A stretch of DNA of 64,000 nt from Opeltia flavorubescens (Eukaryota; Ascomycota; Lecanoromycetes; Teloschistales; Teloschistaceae): contig KE546979.1 of assembly GCA_000442125.1 (NCBI GenBank), positions 1,407,441-1,471,440 on the forward strand. The letters are read 5' to 3'. The notes below the pieces were generated by a model that had not been told where the DNA came from, did not search any database, and was given only the letters and a program-made list of their open reading frames with translations. Below, piece by piece: positions 34,401-49,708 of this stretch. A program made the translations under genes and the position numbers. Every line of letters starts with the position of its first letter. Positions within the stretch are counted from its first letter, which is position 1.

Positions 34401-35867
34401 TATTATAGTTTATAAAAAGAATTTAAATTATTAATTAAAGAATAAATAAATTTTATTTTTTTTTTAATAAATATTATTAATAAATTAACTATTTTTATAA
34501 TTTATATTATTAGTATAAACTATTTAAAATTTAATTTTTTTTTTTATAAAAGGTAATAATTATAATTTTAACGTTAATTTTAATAATATAGAAAATATTT
34601 ATCTCGAGTTTTTTTCTATTATCGATTAGTATAATATAAATTCTAATTTTTTAATTTTATTTTTAATTTTTTTTTTATTATATTATATTTTTTAATATTT
34701 TTAATATTAAATTAGTAAAAAATTTAAATATTATATTTTAATATATAAATTTATATTATATAAAAAATCTTATATAAAAAATTAATAATAGTTTTTAATA
34801 ATTAAAATTTTTTTATTAAATTATTTTTAATAGTATAATATATTTATTAATTATTATTTATAGTATTTTTAATTTCTTTTATATAAATTTAAATCTAAAT
34901 TTAATTATATTATAATTTTTATTTTTTATAGAAAATCTAGAAATAGATATTTTTAATATATTAATATTATTTTAAAAAGTAAACGATAAGTATTAAATAT
35001 ATTTAAAAAAATAAAATTATATTTCCAGATTTAATAATATACTTTCTATTTATAGAAACTCCGGTTCTAAAAACGAATATAACTTAAATACTTAGCGTAA
35101 AATTGAAAAAAAAAAAAAAATAAATTTATAAAGCCTTAAAGTCGTTTAAAATAAATTAAAAAATTAAATATAAAATAAATAATAAATATAATTAACGATA
35201 TAATTAAATTAATAATTGAATTTTAAAAGATTAACCGACTTCTATAATTTTTATATATTATCTGGAGATTATAATCGAAATTAAAGCGTAATAAAATTAA
35301 ATAGATTTAGATTTTTATATTTTTTTTTAATATATAATATTTTAACCGCCGATTTAATAAATTATATAAAGAAATTACTAATAAAAAATAGATATTTATA
35401 GTAAAAATTAAAAGATAAAATAAAAATATATATAGAATTATATATAATTTTTAGAATTTAAAATAGAAAATATTAATATTCTAATTAAAAAAAAGATTAA
35501 AAAAATTTTAAAAATTATATAATAGCTAAATTAAAAAGATAAATAGTAATTAAACTTTTTAAAAAAATTTAAATAGAAATATAAATATAAATATAATTAA
35601 AACTTTATTAAACGAAAATTTTAATAATTTTATTATTAATAATAAAAAATTAATAATTACTAGCGAGAATATTACTATAATAAATAAAACCGATAATAAT
35701 ATAATTAAAATCGATAAAAATTTAGAAACTAGCGATAATTCCTATTTAATAGATAAAAATTTAGAAAATAAATCTATATATATATTATAATATACCCGGA
35801 AATAAAAAAATAATAAAAAAAAAAATATAAAAAAAAAAGAAAAAAATAAAAAATAATTTTTTTATTA
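25437..35867. repeat. RIP-degraded AT-rich repeat sequence
   Basis: Ten kilobases with almost no CA or TG dinucleotides but persistent CG, and no open frame of meaningful length. Two texture classes alternate: extremely AT-rich stretches (25.4-27.4 and 32.6-35.8 kb) and stretches with more C/G (27.5-32.4 kb) that begin near a GC island at 27488-27533. The latter are probably the internal part of one decayed element. I cannot name the family because RIP has removed the coding signal. Confidence 0.8.
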
Positions 35868-38800
35868 TAAAAACGGATTTGTTAATTTTAAAATATAATT
35901 ATAGAAATTTAAAAATTTTCGATTTTTTATTATTAAAACTTTTCTATTATACTACTATATTTAAAATTTATTTAATTAGAAAATTTTTAATTATAAATTT
36001 TTATAAATAATTCTTTTTTTTAATTTAAATTTATTTTCGATTATTTTATTTATATTTTTTATTAATTATACGCGTTATAGACTTTATTTTATTTTAATAT
36101 TTATTTTTATTTAAAGAATTATAGGTAATTAATATTATTAAAAATAGATAAACTAATTATATATTATTAAAAATATTAATATAATTTACTATAATATCTA
36201 TTATTAATTTAATTATACTAGAATAATTTTTATTAATCTAATTAAAAGAAAAAATATTATTTATTAATATTTTCTTTTTTTAATCTTTTTTCTATTTTAT
36301 ATTTTAATTTATTTTTTTTTTTATTTTATTATTTTCTTTCTATTTATTATTTTTATTTTATTTTTTTTTTTTTACCTTTTATACTTTATTAAAAGAAAAA
36401 AGTTTTTATTAATTTTAAAAAATATTATTAGTTCGATACTAGATAAAAATAAATCTATTATACGAATTATATTATATATTATAAAATATAATATAATTTT
36501 AATATATTTAACCCGGTTATTACTACTTTTATAAAAAATACTTTAAATATACTATAGCCGCCGGTACTAATACTATTAAAAGATATATTAATTTAAAGTA
36601 TTTAAATATTTAATATTATAACTTTAAAATAAAATAAAATAATTTTATTTAATTTTTAAAATCTAAAATTTATTTAACTTTTTTATTTACTTTTAATCTT
36701 TTATTAAAATAATTATAAGCAATTTTATTATTATTATCTAATAATATTAGATTAATATCTATTTTTTTTTTATATTACCTTATTATATTATTAACTAATA
36801 ATATCCGTTAAAAATAATTTAATTATTAAATAATATATTAATTTTTATAAATATATTTTAAATATTTAAAAAACCTTTTATATTTATTATAACTTTTTTT
36901 TTTTTATAATAATTATCCGTAAATTTAAATTAAATAATTATAATTTTATTTTTTAATCCCTTTTAATTTAAAATTAAAAATAAAGAACCTAATATTATAA
37001 ATAATATTATAATCTATTTTATAACTTTTATTATTTTAGATTATTTTCGATTTTAAGTATAGATTAAATATATCTTCTTTAGTTTTTTAAATCTACTTAT
37101 TCTAATATAAACTAATAGCTAGGTCTCGCGAGTAAGAAATTCCTCGCTAGCCTCTCTTATATATAGCCGAAATCTCTATATTAATTTTCCTCTCCTAATT
37201 ACTAATAATTTAGATAATAATAATAAAAAAAATAGTAATAATAAAAAAAATAGTATTAATAAAAAAAATAGTAATTATAAAAAAAATAATAATAATAAAA
37301 AAAATAATAATAATAAAAAAAAAATAATTTTTTTTTTATATATAATTTTTTTTATTATTTTTAAGCTATTATTAATAGTAAAATCTATATTATTAAAAAT
37401 AATAAAACTATTTTTCCTTTCTTTATAGAAAAAAAAGAGCTTAAATAAAAATATAAATCTAATAAATTTTAAGCGATTAAAAAGAATTTTAATAATAATA
37501 ATAAATTTTTTAATAATAATATTAAAAAGTTTAAAAATAATAATAAAAAATTAAAAAAAAAAAAATAAAAAAAATAGAAAGTATAGAAAACGTAAAAAAT
37601 ATAAAAAAAGTAAAAAAAATAGAAAAAATAAAAAGAATAGAAAAAGTAGAAAAAATAGGAAAAACCTATAAATTAATATTTAAAAAAGGATATAAAGCCT
37701 ATAATTCTATTATAATATTAGAATTTATATATATAGTATATTCTAGATTCTTTTTTTAACTTTTAAAAGTATTATATTCTAAATAATAAATTTATATAAA
37801 AAATAAAAGCTATTTACTATTATAATAAATTTGTTTTTATATTTATTACCTCTATTTAATTTAATTTTTTCTAGAGTAATTAATATATTTTAATAATAGT
37901 TTTTTAATTTTAATTTAAAAATAGAATTCTATTAATTCGTTATTTTATTAGGATAAATCGAAATAATAATAATTTCTTTCTTTTTTATTTATAAAAGGAC
38001 TTTAAAAATATAAAAATATATATAATAACTTCTATAAAATACGCTAAAAAAAATTACTAGTTAGATAAAAAATACTACCTATTTTAAATTATACCTAATT
38101 TAAAGTAAAATATCTTTATTATATATCTAAAATAAATATTTAGATTTAATAGTAATAGAATATTAATAATTTTATTATTTATACTATTATTTTAACTATC
38201 TATAAATCTATTTTTATATTTAATTATACCCTATTTTATTTAAAAACTATTATATAAAATTAAAGGATTAAAATTAAAAATTTAAAACTAGACCTATATA
38301 TATAACTCCGTAACGGATATAATATTAGGAATAGAAATAAAAAATACTTTATATATATTCTCTTCCCTAAACTATTAATACTAGAAAAAACTATATATAT
38401 ACTATAGAAGAAATTAGAAAAAAGCCGCTATTATTTTATTAAAAAATAATAAATATTATAAATTAATTAAATTATCCGTTTTATTTTAAATATTATTTAT
38501 AATAATAAGGTCTTATAATACTATCCTATTTTTTATATAAATACCCGCGGTAAAATTAATATAAACGAAAAGAAATTAATAAATATTTTTTATTTTATTT
38601 TAATTTATTATCTTATATTATTCTAATAAAAAGTTATATATTTTATTAAAATAATATTAGATTATAAATAACCGATTTTAATTATTATTAGCTATAGCCT
38701 AAAACTTAAACTTAAAATATATAATAACTATCTAGCTATTATATATAAAAACTTTTTTTATTATTTAAACGAGTTTTTTAATATATTAAAGTATATTTTA

Positions 38801-40860
38801 CTTTCGCGCGAAATATATATAAACTTTAACTTTAATAAATAATTTATTAATAAAAAATTATATAATATTATTTTATTAAATAAAATATATTATTTAAATA
38901 ATTAAAAAAAAATTTTTATTTATTTTATTTTATCCGCTAAATATATTTATATAAACTTCTTCCCGTTTTAATTAATATAAAATATAATTTCTATATTTAT
39001 ATATTTAAATAGATAAAATAACCTTTAAATATATAATAAATTAGTAAATAATAAATTATATAATATTATTTTTAATACTTTCGCCTCTTCGATTAAAAAT
39101 AGTTTTTTAACTAGTAAGGATTATTATAAAACTCTAGACTATAATTAAAACGAAATTAATTATTAATAAAAAATTTATATTAAAAATTTAAATACTTTTT
39201 ATAATTTTAATAATAAATATAAACTATTTCGGGTTTAAAATAAATTATATATATTAAATAAATTAATATTAAAAAAGTAGTATTAAATTTCGGTTATAGT
39301 TTATAGTTTTTAAAAATTAATTACCGAAGTTTTATAAAATTTTATAATATATTAAAAATATTATATTAATTTTATAATATTTATTAACCTTTTATTAAAA
39401 ATTTAAAATAAATTTGCTAGTTTACGGCCTTTACGCCCTACCGCGCCTATAAAAAACCCGATATTATTAGTTAATAATTTCCGCTATATCGATATCTTTA
39501 ATACTAATCCTAATAATATAATTTTTAGCGCCTATTATTGCTTTTAGATTTTCGATATTATAAAGGTAATAAAATTTATAAACGCTTAATTTAATTAATA
39601 ACTTCTTTTTTTAAAAATCCTAATCGTTTAAATAAAAACTTTTTTAAAATTAAAAGTTATTTCCTTTAAATAATAGGGCTTTAATAGTATAGCCGTTTTT
39701 ATTTTTATATATTTTATCCGCTTTACTTTTAAAAGAATTAAACTTATTTAATTTTTTATTTTATAACTATTTTAATAAAAGCTATAATAGTAAATATAGG
39801 CTAGATTTAAAAGCAAATCGTATTATAAACTCGAATATCGAACTATTTAATAGTCTATTAGAGTAGTTTCGCTTTTTTATAATAAATTTTTTTAAAAGAG
39901 TCTCTTTTATATAGAGCTCGGTATTTTCCGTATTTTTTATTTTATTAATATTTTCTAATAATAATTTAAAATCCGTTATAATATTATTAAATATTTTATT
40001 TATTATAATTATATTCTTATTTAATTATAAATCGATTTTTTTAAAATTAAAAATATCCTTTTAATATCTAGTTTTAAAAAATATAATTTTATTATCTTTA
40101 AAGTTTTAAAAAATACTATTAAAATAATAATTTATATTTATATTTAACGCGTATAAAAAATCCTCGCGAATTATATTATATAATATTTTTCTCGCGAGAA
40201 AGTTATAAAAAAGTATTAATTATTTTTATACTCTATTCCTAAATTATAAAAATATAATTTAAAAGGATTTTTTTATAAAATTATTAAAAAAATTATTAGC
40301 TTCGAATTATATATTATAACTTTTTATTTAATAATTTTAAATTTAAATTTTAATTAAAGCTATTATTTTAATAATTACTATTTTAATAAATTTTAACTAG
40401 ATTATATAAAAACTTTATTCTATATTTTTAACTGTAAAAATAATAAAAAATTATATATTTAGAAATAATAACTTTATTATTAATTTATTTAATATATTTT
40501 TATTTTTATTAAAAAAACTATTAATAATTATTAAATAAGTCTATAATTAAATATTTTTACTAAAATTATATTCTATAAACTACTAATTATTTTTATATAT
40601 AATAACGCTAATATTAATATAAAGTATCCTAATTATATTAAATAGAAAATCCTTACGCGGGTTTATAATAAAAGTATATAATTTATTTTTATTTATATTA
40701 AATAGTTTATACTAATAGTTTCTAATATTATATATTTAAAAGCTATTATACGCTATATTTAAATAAAAAATAATATAAAAGAAAAAATTAAAAAATTTTA
40801 AAAGTTATATAAAAACTATAATAAAACTCGGTAAATTTTATATAAATTTATTTAAAATAA
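35868..40860. repeat. Tandem unit U, copy A, proximal part
   Basis: Matches 49703-54676 over its length in direct orientation. Landmarks in both copies are TAGCTAGGTCTCGCGAGTAA (37112 and 50962 regions) and a purine-rich A/G stretch (37556-37675 and 51376-51485). In the compared stretches the differences are mostly C/T or G/A transitions, as expected for independent RIP of two copies. The copy stops at 40860, where the Helitron-like insertion begins, and resumes at 48942. RIP has erased any coding identity. Confidence 0.85.
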
Positions 40861-43800
40861 CTAGTACGTTTATCGTTTTCGGCGGCGATTGAACGTTTAT
40901 ATTCGAAAGTTAGTATACAATTATCTAAGTTTAGAATAAATTATAGTATATTCTTATATTAATACTATATATAAATATTCTACTACTATTTTAAAAAAAA
41001 AATTTAAATTTAGGTTAATTCGGTTCGGGAGAAAAATTTTAGACCGCTTATCGCCTGAATTCCTTATTTAGAATTATTCGTTCTGATAATAGAATATTTA
41101 GGAATCTATTTCTAACTTACTACTACTTATATTATTATCTTCGAGAATTTAATCGTTCAACTTATTTAATTATTTCTAGATATTTTTAACGCTGTTTCCT
41201 ATTATAACTTCTAGGTTTTTTAGTTTAGTACTTAATTCTAATATATATTCTATTATACGGGCGAATTAATATTAAATATCCTTTTTTTCCGGTTCGGCTA
41301 TAATTAATTCTAGCGAATAATTATAGATTTTCTAGACGGGGCGAATATAAAACTAAATATTTTCGATATAAATATAGGTTTAAAGCTTTTAAATATAAAT
41401 ATAAATACGAGACTTTTAAATATAAATATACGGTTGAACTTTTTAAATTTTCTATACGGAGGCGTTCGAGAGATTTTTCGGTACTTTTATACTCTTTTTT
41501 AAGGTAGAGATAGGCGAAAGCGAACGGGATAGTATATATTTTATACTAAATATAGAAACCGAAGTTCGAATAACCGGAATTAGGTTTATAGTTAGTACGA
41601 GTACTATTACTTATTATCGGCGCGGTAGCCCGAGACGCTATTTAAAATTAATAAGTTTACCTTTATTATTTTTCGCTACTATATAAATAGATTAGTACGA
41701 ATAATAGAATTTAGATCTTATATAAATACTAGTATAAACATTTTATAATATTTTTAAATATCGAAGTTTTTTTTACCGCTTTAGCTACTAAACTAATTAG
41801 AATATCTATAAGCGTAAAATATAACTCTATACTTATTAAAGCTTGCAATATAAACTCGTTCCCTATATATATAATTAGAGTAATATTTATTATTAAATAG
41901 ATTTTATTTATAGTATCCTTTAAAGTAGCCGGAATTCGTGCTTTTATAAGAACGGTATATATTAATACCGTCCTAATTATCGCCGAATATATAGATAATT
42001 AGCCCGTACTACTGCCTATTATAGATTTAGACCTATTTATAATTAGTTTATATTGCCTATTTATATAAAAAAAGCCTGTATAAATGGATTCTTATCTTTA
42101 AACTTTAGAATAACGTTTTAACTGTCGAGCTAGTACTTTTAAACGATATAATAGAACTCGCGCGAAAAAATATATAGGCGGATCGCTTTATTATAGATAA
42201 GTTTTTTAAAATTTCGAATAATAGTATTCTTTTTTATACTATTATTTTAGCGTTTATTATTAAGTAGATTATATTTAAGTCTAGCTATTTCGGAACGTTT
42301 AATAACTAATTCTAGTACTAAACTATCGTAATAGTATACGCCAGAATCTAAATTATAATCGATTGAATATCCGGGTTAAGCGTATAGAGATACTACGAAT
42401 AATTATACGCGAATAATATAAAAGCGTATAGAATTGCGCGAAGGGGTAATAAACGAATTATTCTAAAAGTTCTAAACGTTTTAAGCGTTTTAGGCGTTTT
42501 AAACGTTTTCTAATTTAAAGTCGGTATAAGTTAAAAGTTATTCAAGAAGTTTGAAGAAGTTTTTATTAAATATAGAAATTATTTTAACGGTCGAACGAAC
42601 TATATAAGACGAAATAAATAATACTACCTATTTATATTAAAAATTAAAAACAATTATTAAAAGATATATATAGATATTTTTTATACGGAATTCGATTATT
42701 TTTATCTCTTTAAGCCTATAATAATTATATTTAATTGTTTAATGGAATATTATTTACTAATATTTAATATATTTGAATTATTTATATTAAAGTCTTTATA
42801 AAATAAATAATAAACGAATATATATATATATTATAGAAAAAATATATTAGAATACGTACTAAAATAAAAGTACGCTATTAAAAATAAAATAAAAAATTAG
42901 AACTTAGATTATAATCTATATATTAATTATAGTACAAAATAGTTAATTAAATAGAAATAAAAAATTCAAAAGTTCCTAGTATATTATATAATTAGAAATT
43001 TATTAAACACGAAACTTTATATTATATATTTATATATATCGAATATATAAATTTTATATAAACGATTAAACGCGTATAAATATAAAAGTATTCTTAAATA
43101 ATTATCGTATTTAAATAAACGTATACTAGTTTTTTTAATTTAAATATTATATAAATATTTAAACTCTATAAACAAAATATAAAAATAAAAAACTTTAATA
43201 TATTTCACGTAAAATATTCTAATATAGTAAAAAATATCTCGAAAATAAAAATTAAATACGAAAATTAATACGAAATAGTATAAAATAGAAAAAACGAAAT
43301 CTATAAAATTAATAAAGGAGAGTTATAAAATCTACAAAATCTATAAAATAAAGTTATAAAATTTACAAAATTTATAAAAATTAAAAATTAAACTTACTAA
43401 ATAATATATATCGCTTGGAAAAAAGTTTAAAAGATAAAGATTATTAATATAATAAATATAGTTCAGTTAATTCGCTAGCGTGTTTTTTAGCGCGATTTAA
43501 AAAAAAACGCGCGTTTTTTAATTTTAACGTATTTTTTACCTTTAAATAGTATAAAAACCCGGTTATAGCGGTTTAAAAATAAGAACCGAATACTATTATA
43601 TAATATAAACTCTATAGAATAATAAAAAATAAAAATATACTATAATAGTAGAACTTCCGGATAATATATATTATTTATTTCACCGTTTTATTCTAAATAT
43701 TATAGTATTATAAGGTTATTTACGTTTATAACCCTCGAAAATCTAATATATAATTGCCTATAATTAAAATATAGACGATAAAAATCAAGTTTAACGTTTA

Positions 43801-46800
43801 TTAAAAACTACTCTTAATTTTTATTAATTATTATTACGAAAATTATATAAATCGGAAATTATTTTTAAATAATTACCTAGAATAGTTCGCCTTTATTACT
43901 GGATAAATAAATTTAAAAAAAACTATATATCTGCCCTTTAAAAGGACCCGTAATAATATATATTTAAATAGTAAATCGAAATAGTTTTATAATAATTAAA
44001 CGAGTTCTATTATATATTCCCTCGTTCGGGTATAAATTGCGTATAAATATAACTAGTATATTAATCTTTAATTTAAACGTTATAAATAATAAAAATAAAG
44101 GGTTTAAACTTATAAAAGTTTCCGGAAATAGTATATTTATTATATTTTCGCTTTTATCTTCGACTTTATTAATAGCTAAGAAGCTGTATAAATCCCCGGG
44201 TATATAATTTAGAACTTTAGTATTAATTTTCTAAATATTATCGTTATATAAAGCTAGTATCGTTTATAAAGTTAGGAAATCGTCCGAATATAGTTTAATT
44301 AATAAACGATATTTAAAATAAATATAATTAATTAAATCCGATAATTTAATAACTCGGTTATATATTAAATCGGGTATTTCTATTATATTATTTAATAAAC
44401 GATTATATAATATTACCGCTAGCTATTAAACCTATTCTATATTCGTTAATCTAGTACTAATACGTATATTTTTAGTAAAGCGAAGAATTTTCAATTTAGG
44501 CTAGAATATAGATTTATAAATATATATACTAATAATATCTTATACGGAACCATTCCGGATAATAAATAGGTACTACGCCTAATCGCTACTAAATAAAATA
44601 GGAATCTTTTTAAATACTATTTTATTATTATAAATATTTAAAAAAATTCGGTTTACGGCCTTTATAATATACTAGTACTATATAATAACTTCGTCCCAGA
44701 TAATAAATTATATATAACGAAATAACTCTATTAATTTACCCTATTTCGAAATACTATAGATACTAGTTTTATAGTAGAGTACAAGAATTTTAAAATATAA
44801 ATAAGTCGTTTAACCGTTGGAAAGTAGAAGAGATATAATATTAAAAAATACTATATATAGAACAATTTCTCTTTAAGACCGAAACTTATATACGAGTACC
44901 TAGTATAAAAAAGTTTTTTCTATTCCTCCCGGGCCGTTTAGGAAAAAGAAAAACAATTAAATATTATTTTCAATAGCTATAATAATAGTATTATAGGCTA
45001 TTTATTATCCGCGATTTATTTATATTAACTAGACGGCTAAAGTAGTAGCTTCCGCAGCCGTATTATAATCCAGTTCTACTATAACCCGAGTATTTATAAA
45101 TTACTATTTCTAGTTTAATATCGGTTTAAAAAAACTATAGTTAAAAAGCTTTTAATTATATAGCTGTAGTTCAATTATAATTAGGTATAGACTATAATTA
45201 AATTCGAAATATTCTATATTTATAAATAGATTCTATAATTTTTAACGAATTTAATACGAAAAATTATCGTATAAATCCGTATAAAATTAATTTTAAAGCG
45301 CTCGTAGATCGTTTATTATACTTTACCGGAGAGTTTTAATAAATATATTATAAATTATTCGATCTAATCGCTATAAAATAGCTTTAATAAAATATAATAT
45401 CTATTTCCGATTATTATCTAGTAGTCCGAACGTATAATAGGTATTTTTAAATATTAAATATTTATATTTGTTTATAGTTTAGAGATTCTAGAATAAAGTT
45501 AACTCGAAAACCGCTTATAGTATTTTTATAAAGTAATAACGTTCGCTATATTCTAGCTATAAAAATACTATTTTTTTAATATTTATTCCTTATTCGCGAG
45601 CCTTTTAATATTAAGGCTGCTTTTAAATTTAAACGAAATACTATAGGAAATCCCTATAAAAATACTGCCTTAAATTTTTATATTCGATATTATATCTAAA
45701 AAATATAGTTAATTTAGATACCAATCTTTTTAATATTTTTTCTAAACCGATTTTATCTATATTATCCGCGAAAAATACTAGCTACTAATTTTTAAAATAA
45801 ATTTCTAATTATTTAACTATTAGCTATTTTTTATAAGTATAAAATTCGTTAATTTAATATACGGTTTATATCGAGCTAATATAGCGGCCGTTTAAATATT
45901 ATATAATTTTATTTTAATTCGTCCCGGTTTATATAACTAGGGTCGTTTAATCTTTTTTTTTATATATATACTTATAGATATACTTAATTATAGATATACT
46001 TTTATTAAATTCAATATTAATATAATAATTATATTTAAATAATAGATATAAACTATATAAAACGACCTACTAATTTATTATTGTAATTATTTTCTTATTA
46101 TAAATTCGCTTTATACTTCGACTATTTTTATATCGGCGGTATTATAGGTATAAATTTTTATTTATTACCGTTTAAAACTAAAAGGTCTTTAGGAAATTCT
46201 TTAAATAAATATTCTTTCCGTATTTATTTTTAATTATATATAGTAATTTAGGATTAATAGAGTTACTATAAGGTTTATATAATATTATACTTTCTATAAT
46301 TTTCTATAACCTACCTAAAGGATTAATTATAAAATTAGGAAACTTTATATAAATAATTTTATTAATTAGAACTAGGTTTAAATAATAAACCTATTTGTTA
46401 AAAATTAAAAGGATATAGTAATATAAAAGACCTTATTTTTAGTATTCGACTATTTAATATAAACTTTTATATACTCTAAATATTTCTTATAAGTTTTAAA
46501 ATAAAGTTTTTTATTTTAAATTAAAAATTTATATTATAATAGCTAGTATATTAATCGCGTTAACGCCTAAAGGAAATATAATTAATAGATTAGACTATTT
46601 TAAATTCGCTGTTATTATTATAAATAGGATTGGAGGACTTTATACCCGGGTAATTATTATAGAATTCTAGAATAATTTATATATAAACCGATCGCTACTA
46701 GTAAACAATACTAATAGGATTATTTTTTTATCGAATACTCGCGCGTCTATATCCCCCTAGTATACTATATCTTATAGGCTATTATACAGCTCCGTACAAA

Positions 46801-48941
46801 TTATATACTAGTAGTATACTATTTAATTAAAACGCGCTTTTTTAATAACTGTATAGGAATCTACAATAAACCGTTAAATAAGCCTATATAAATATTAAAC
46901 GATATTAAATTAGTTTTTTCATTTAAATTTATAATATCTATATTATATTTACTATATAAATTTAGTTTAACTATTCGCTTTTATTTCTCCCAGGACCAAT
47001 TCAAATAAAAAATCCTATCTAGAATCCCCGTGCGGAAAAAGAAAAGGGTACTGAAAAAATATATATCTAGAATATATTAGCTAAATTCTATAGAAGTTAT
47101 ATTTTTACCTATTTTCGTTTTTTTAAAAGAATACGATATCGCGCGCTATTATATCCGGATTGTTTAGAATTACCGCAGCTATTTCGTTCGATATAAATAT
47201 ATTATTCCGCCTCTAATCGGCCCTTCTAGTTATAATTAGCTATATACGGGGATTAAGTATAAGGCGAACCGGGCCTATTAGAATTCGATTAAAGATTTCT
47301 TTAACTATATAATAGAGTTTAATAAAAGGATTTCTATAGTATTTAAATATTTCTATTAAGTTTTAGAAAATCGGTTTTTATAAAGGCTTTATATTCTTTA
47401 TATAGTCTTTTTTATAATTTAAAAACCTATAACTACTGGCCGTTTAAAGGTTGTACAGGTATATTTATATAAAAATAGGCGGGCCTATATACTATAGTAG
47501 CTTATAAAGATAATAAAGTTTACCGCGAATTATATATAACTATAGTCCGGTATTATTAAATAGGTTAAATCAAATATTAATATAGGATATAAATATTATT
47601 ATATTATTATATAGTATAATATTCTTTTTAAAATATACAGTATCGTTTATATTATCGATTAAAAGATATAGAAGATATTTTAATACCGGCTATTCGGGGC
47701 GGTAACAAATTTTTTTTTTCCTATAATAGGAGGCGAACTTTCTAGAACTAATATTCGGTATCTTTTCCTTTTTAAAATATAGTATATAATAGTATCGATA
47801 TTCTAGATTCGCAGCTCCTATATTATAGGGTATAGATTTATTTCCTACCTTTTACTATATAAATATAAGGTTCGCCTTAAATTTAAATCCGAATACCTAT
47901 ATAATAGATTATTATCTACGTTTACGTTTATTTCTATACGCTATTTTTATTATTATTCTATAACCCGAGCGGCTATATTCTTCCTTTTACTTTTATTCTA
48001 GATTCTATTCTCTTTATTACCGTACGCGTCTTCGAGTAAAAAAGGGTCTATATTTTAATAAACCTTTATTTTAGCTTTTAAATTAACTAAAAGGTAATTT
48101 AGAATATAAATAACGCTTATTTAGACCTACAAAAGCGTTTCTTATAGAATATTAGCGGCGTTACCTATACAATACGCGTTCTAATATATTCTATTATTAT
48201 TATTAATCCGCGGGCTCTTTATAAATAATAAAACTTGGATTAAAATATATTAGAAGCGGGCGAATTAAAATATTCTANAGCGTACAGCTTTATTATTATT
48301 ATTAGACGACGCGTTTTATTTAAAATACTGGTCTAGTAAATATATTATAAAGTTTGTACTATAAAATAAAATCTTTATAGATTTAGAAAGTTAGACTTAA
48401 ATAAATAAGTAGCGAGAAGATTATAAAGATAGAATATATAATTTATTCGTTATTTATTTTATTTTAGTTTTCAATAATAGTCGCGTGTGCGTAAAATACT
48501 AAAAAGACTATATTCGGATCAAGTATATATAGAAGTTTATATATTTATTTTTATTATCGAGAACATTTTATATACCGCGACTTCTATTTAATAGCGGTTA
48601 GTAAGAATTTAGAGGAATTTATATTATATATTTTTCTATATAAAATATAAATAGCGAAAAACTTAGTTTTATTAGGTTTTTCGAAATCTATAAAGAGTTT
48701 CTAATACGATTTTATTATATAAAGCTTATAATCCTCGAAATTCTCTATTTTAAAGCTATTACTAAAGTTCGTGGGTATTTGAGTATTATATAGGTATAAA
48801 CTAAAATAAACTATCTAATCTAAATTGAAAAGAACTAGGACGAAATTTAATAGAGGATCTGCAGTATAGGGGTGGATATTTTGGCATCCGAATCGGGCGA
48901 TTTTCGCGGAATTGTATAGAATTATTGTAATTATTAATAGA
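40861..48941 (-). mobile_element. Helitron-like element, RIP-degraded, inserted in unit U copy A
   Basis: An 8,081-bp insertion in tandem unit copy A, defined by comparison with copy B, which keeps the empty site at 54671-54690. Read on the minus strand the insert starts TCTATTAATAATTAC and ends AAACGTACTAG. It is preceded by A and followed by T and has no target-site duplication. Helitrons insert between A and T, start with TC and end in CTRR preceded by a hairpin. An imperfect GC-rich hairpin (arms CGTT/AACG and CG/CG) lies at 40874-40895, 13 nt inside the CTAG end. The length fits an autonomous RepHel-coding element, but RIP (CA and TG nearly absent) has destroyed the frame, so Rep and helicase motifs cannot be read. 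An N lies at 48278. The insert has more C/G than its flanks, so it probably arrived later. Confidence 0.7.
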
Positions 48942-49708
48942 TATTCTAAATATAAATACCGGTAATAAATATTTCTATATTTTTATATTTAATTATATAT
49001 AACTCGATAATAATTTAATTAGAATAAAAAAGTTTTTAAATAAATATAATATCGATTTTATAAAAAAGCCTATTAATAATAATATATCTATTAATATTAT
49101 AAATACTTTTTTTTATAATAGTAATTATAGGTTTTAAAAAAAAGATAATAATAATAAAATAAATAGTTAATTCGCTATTAGCGTGGATAATAGAAAATAT
49201 ATATATATAGAATTAATAATAAATTTAAAACTTCGGTATATATTTTAATTAAAAAAATTAGTAAAATTAACGCGTATTCCCTTTTATTAATCCGAGCTAA
49301 AAATTTTTAAAGTAAAATATAGTATTTTATTAGATAATCGATTAAAATTTAAAAAATAAATTTTTTATCGTTTATAGCTAATAATAATAGTAAAAAAATA
49401 ATAAATAAAAAATAATAAAGCCCGCGGATATTATTAAATAATAATATTAATAAAATTTTAATAAATTTAATAATAAAATATAATAGAATAAAAATCCTAT
49501 TAAATAATAATTAAAATAAATAAAAAAATTTTATAAAAATAAAAAAAAAATATAAAAATATAAATATTAATAAAAAGCGGATAGTTTTTATAATAAAAGG
49601 TAGAATAAAAATATCGATAGATAATAATTTTAAAGGAGTAAAAATATTATAAAAAAACGCAACTTTTAAAAAATAAAACCCTTTTAAAAAAATAAAATAA
49701 TTATTTAT
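48942..49708. repeat. Tandem unit U, copy A, distal part
   Basis: Continues copy A after the insertion and matches 54677-55441. It includes one copy of the short palindrome (49427-49449). Copy B begins directly at its end. Confidence 0.85.

Noticed and set aside
4600-48278. Single ambiguous bases N at 4600, 23038, 24899 and 48278.
   Set aside because: These are isolated assembly or base-calling ambiguities without biological pattern. Only the one at 24899 falls in a coding sequence (one residue of a signal peptide).
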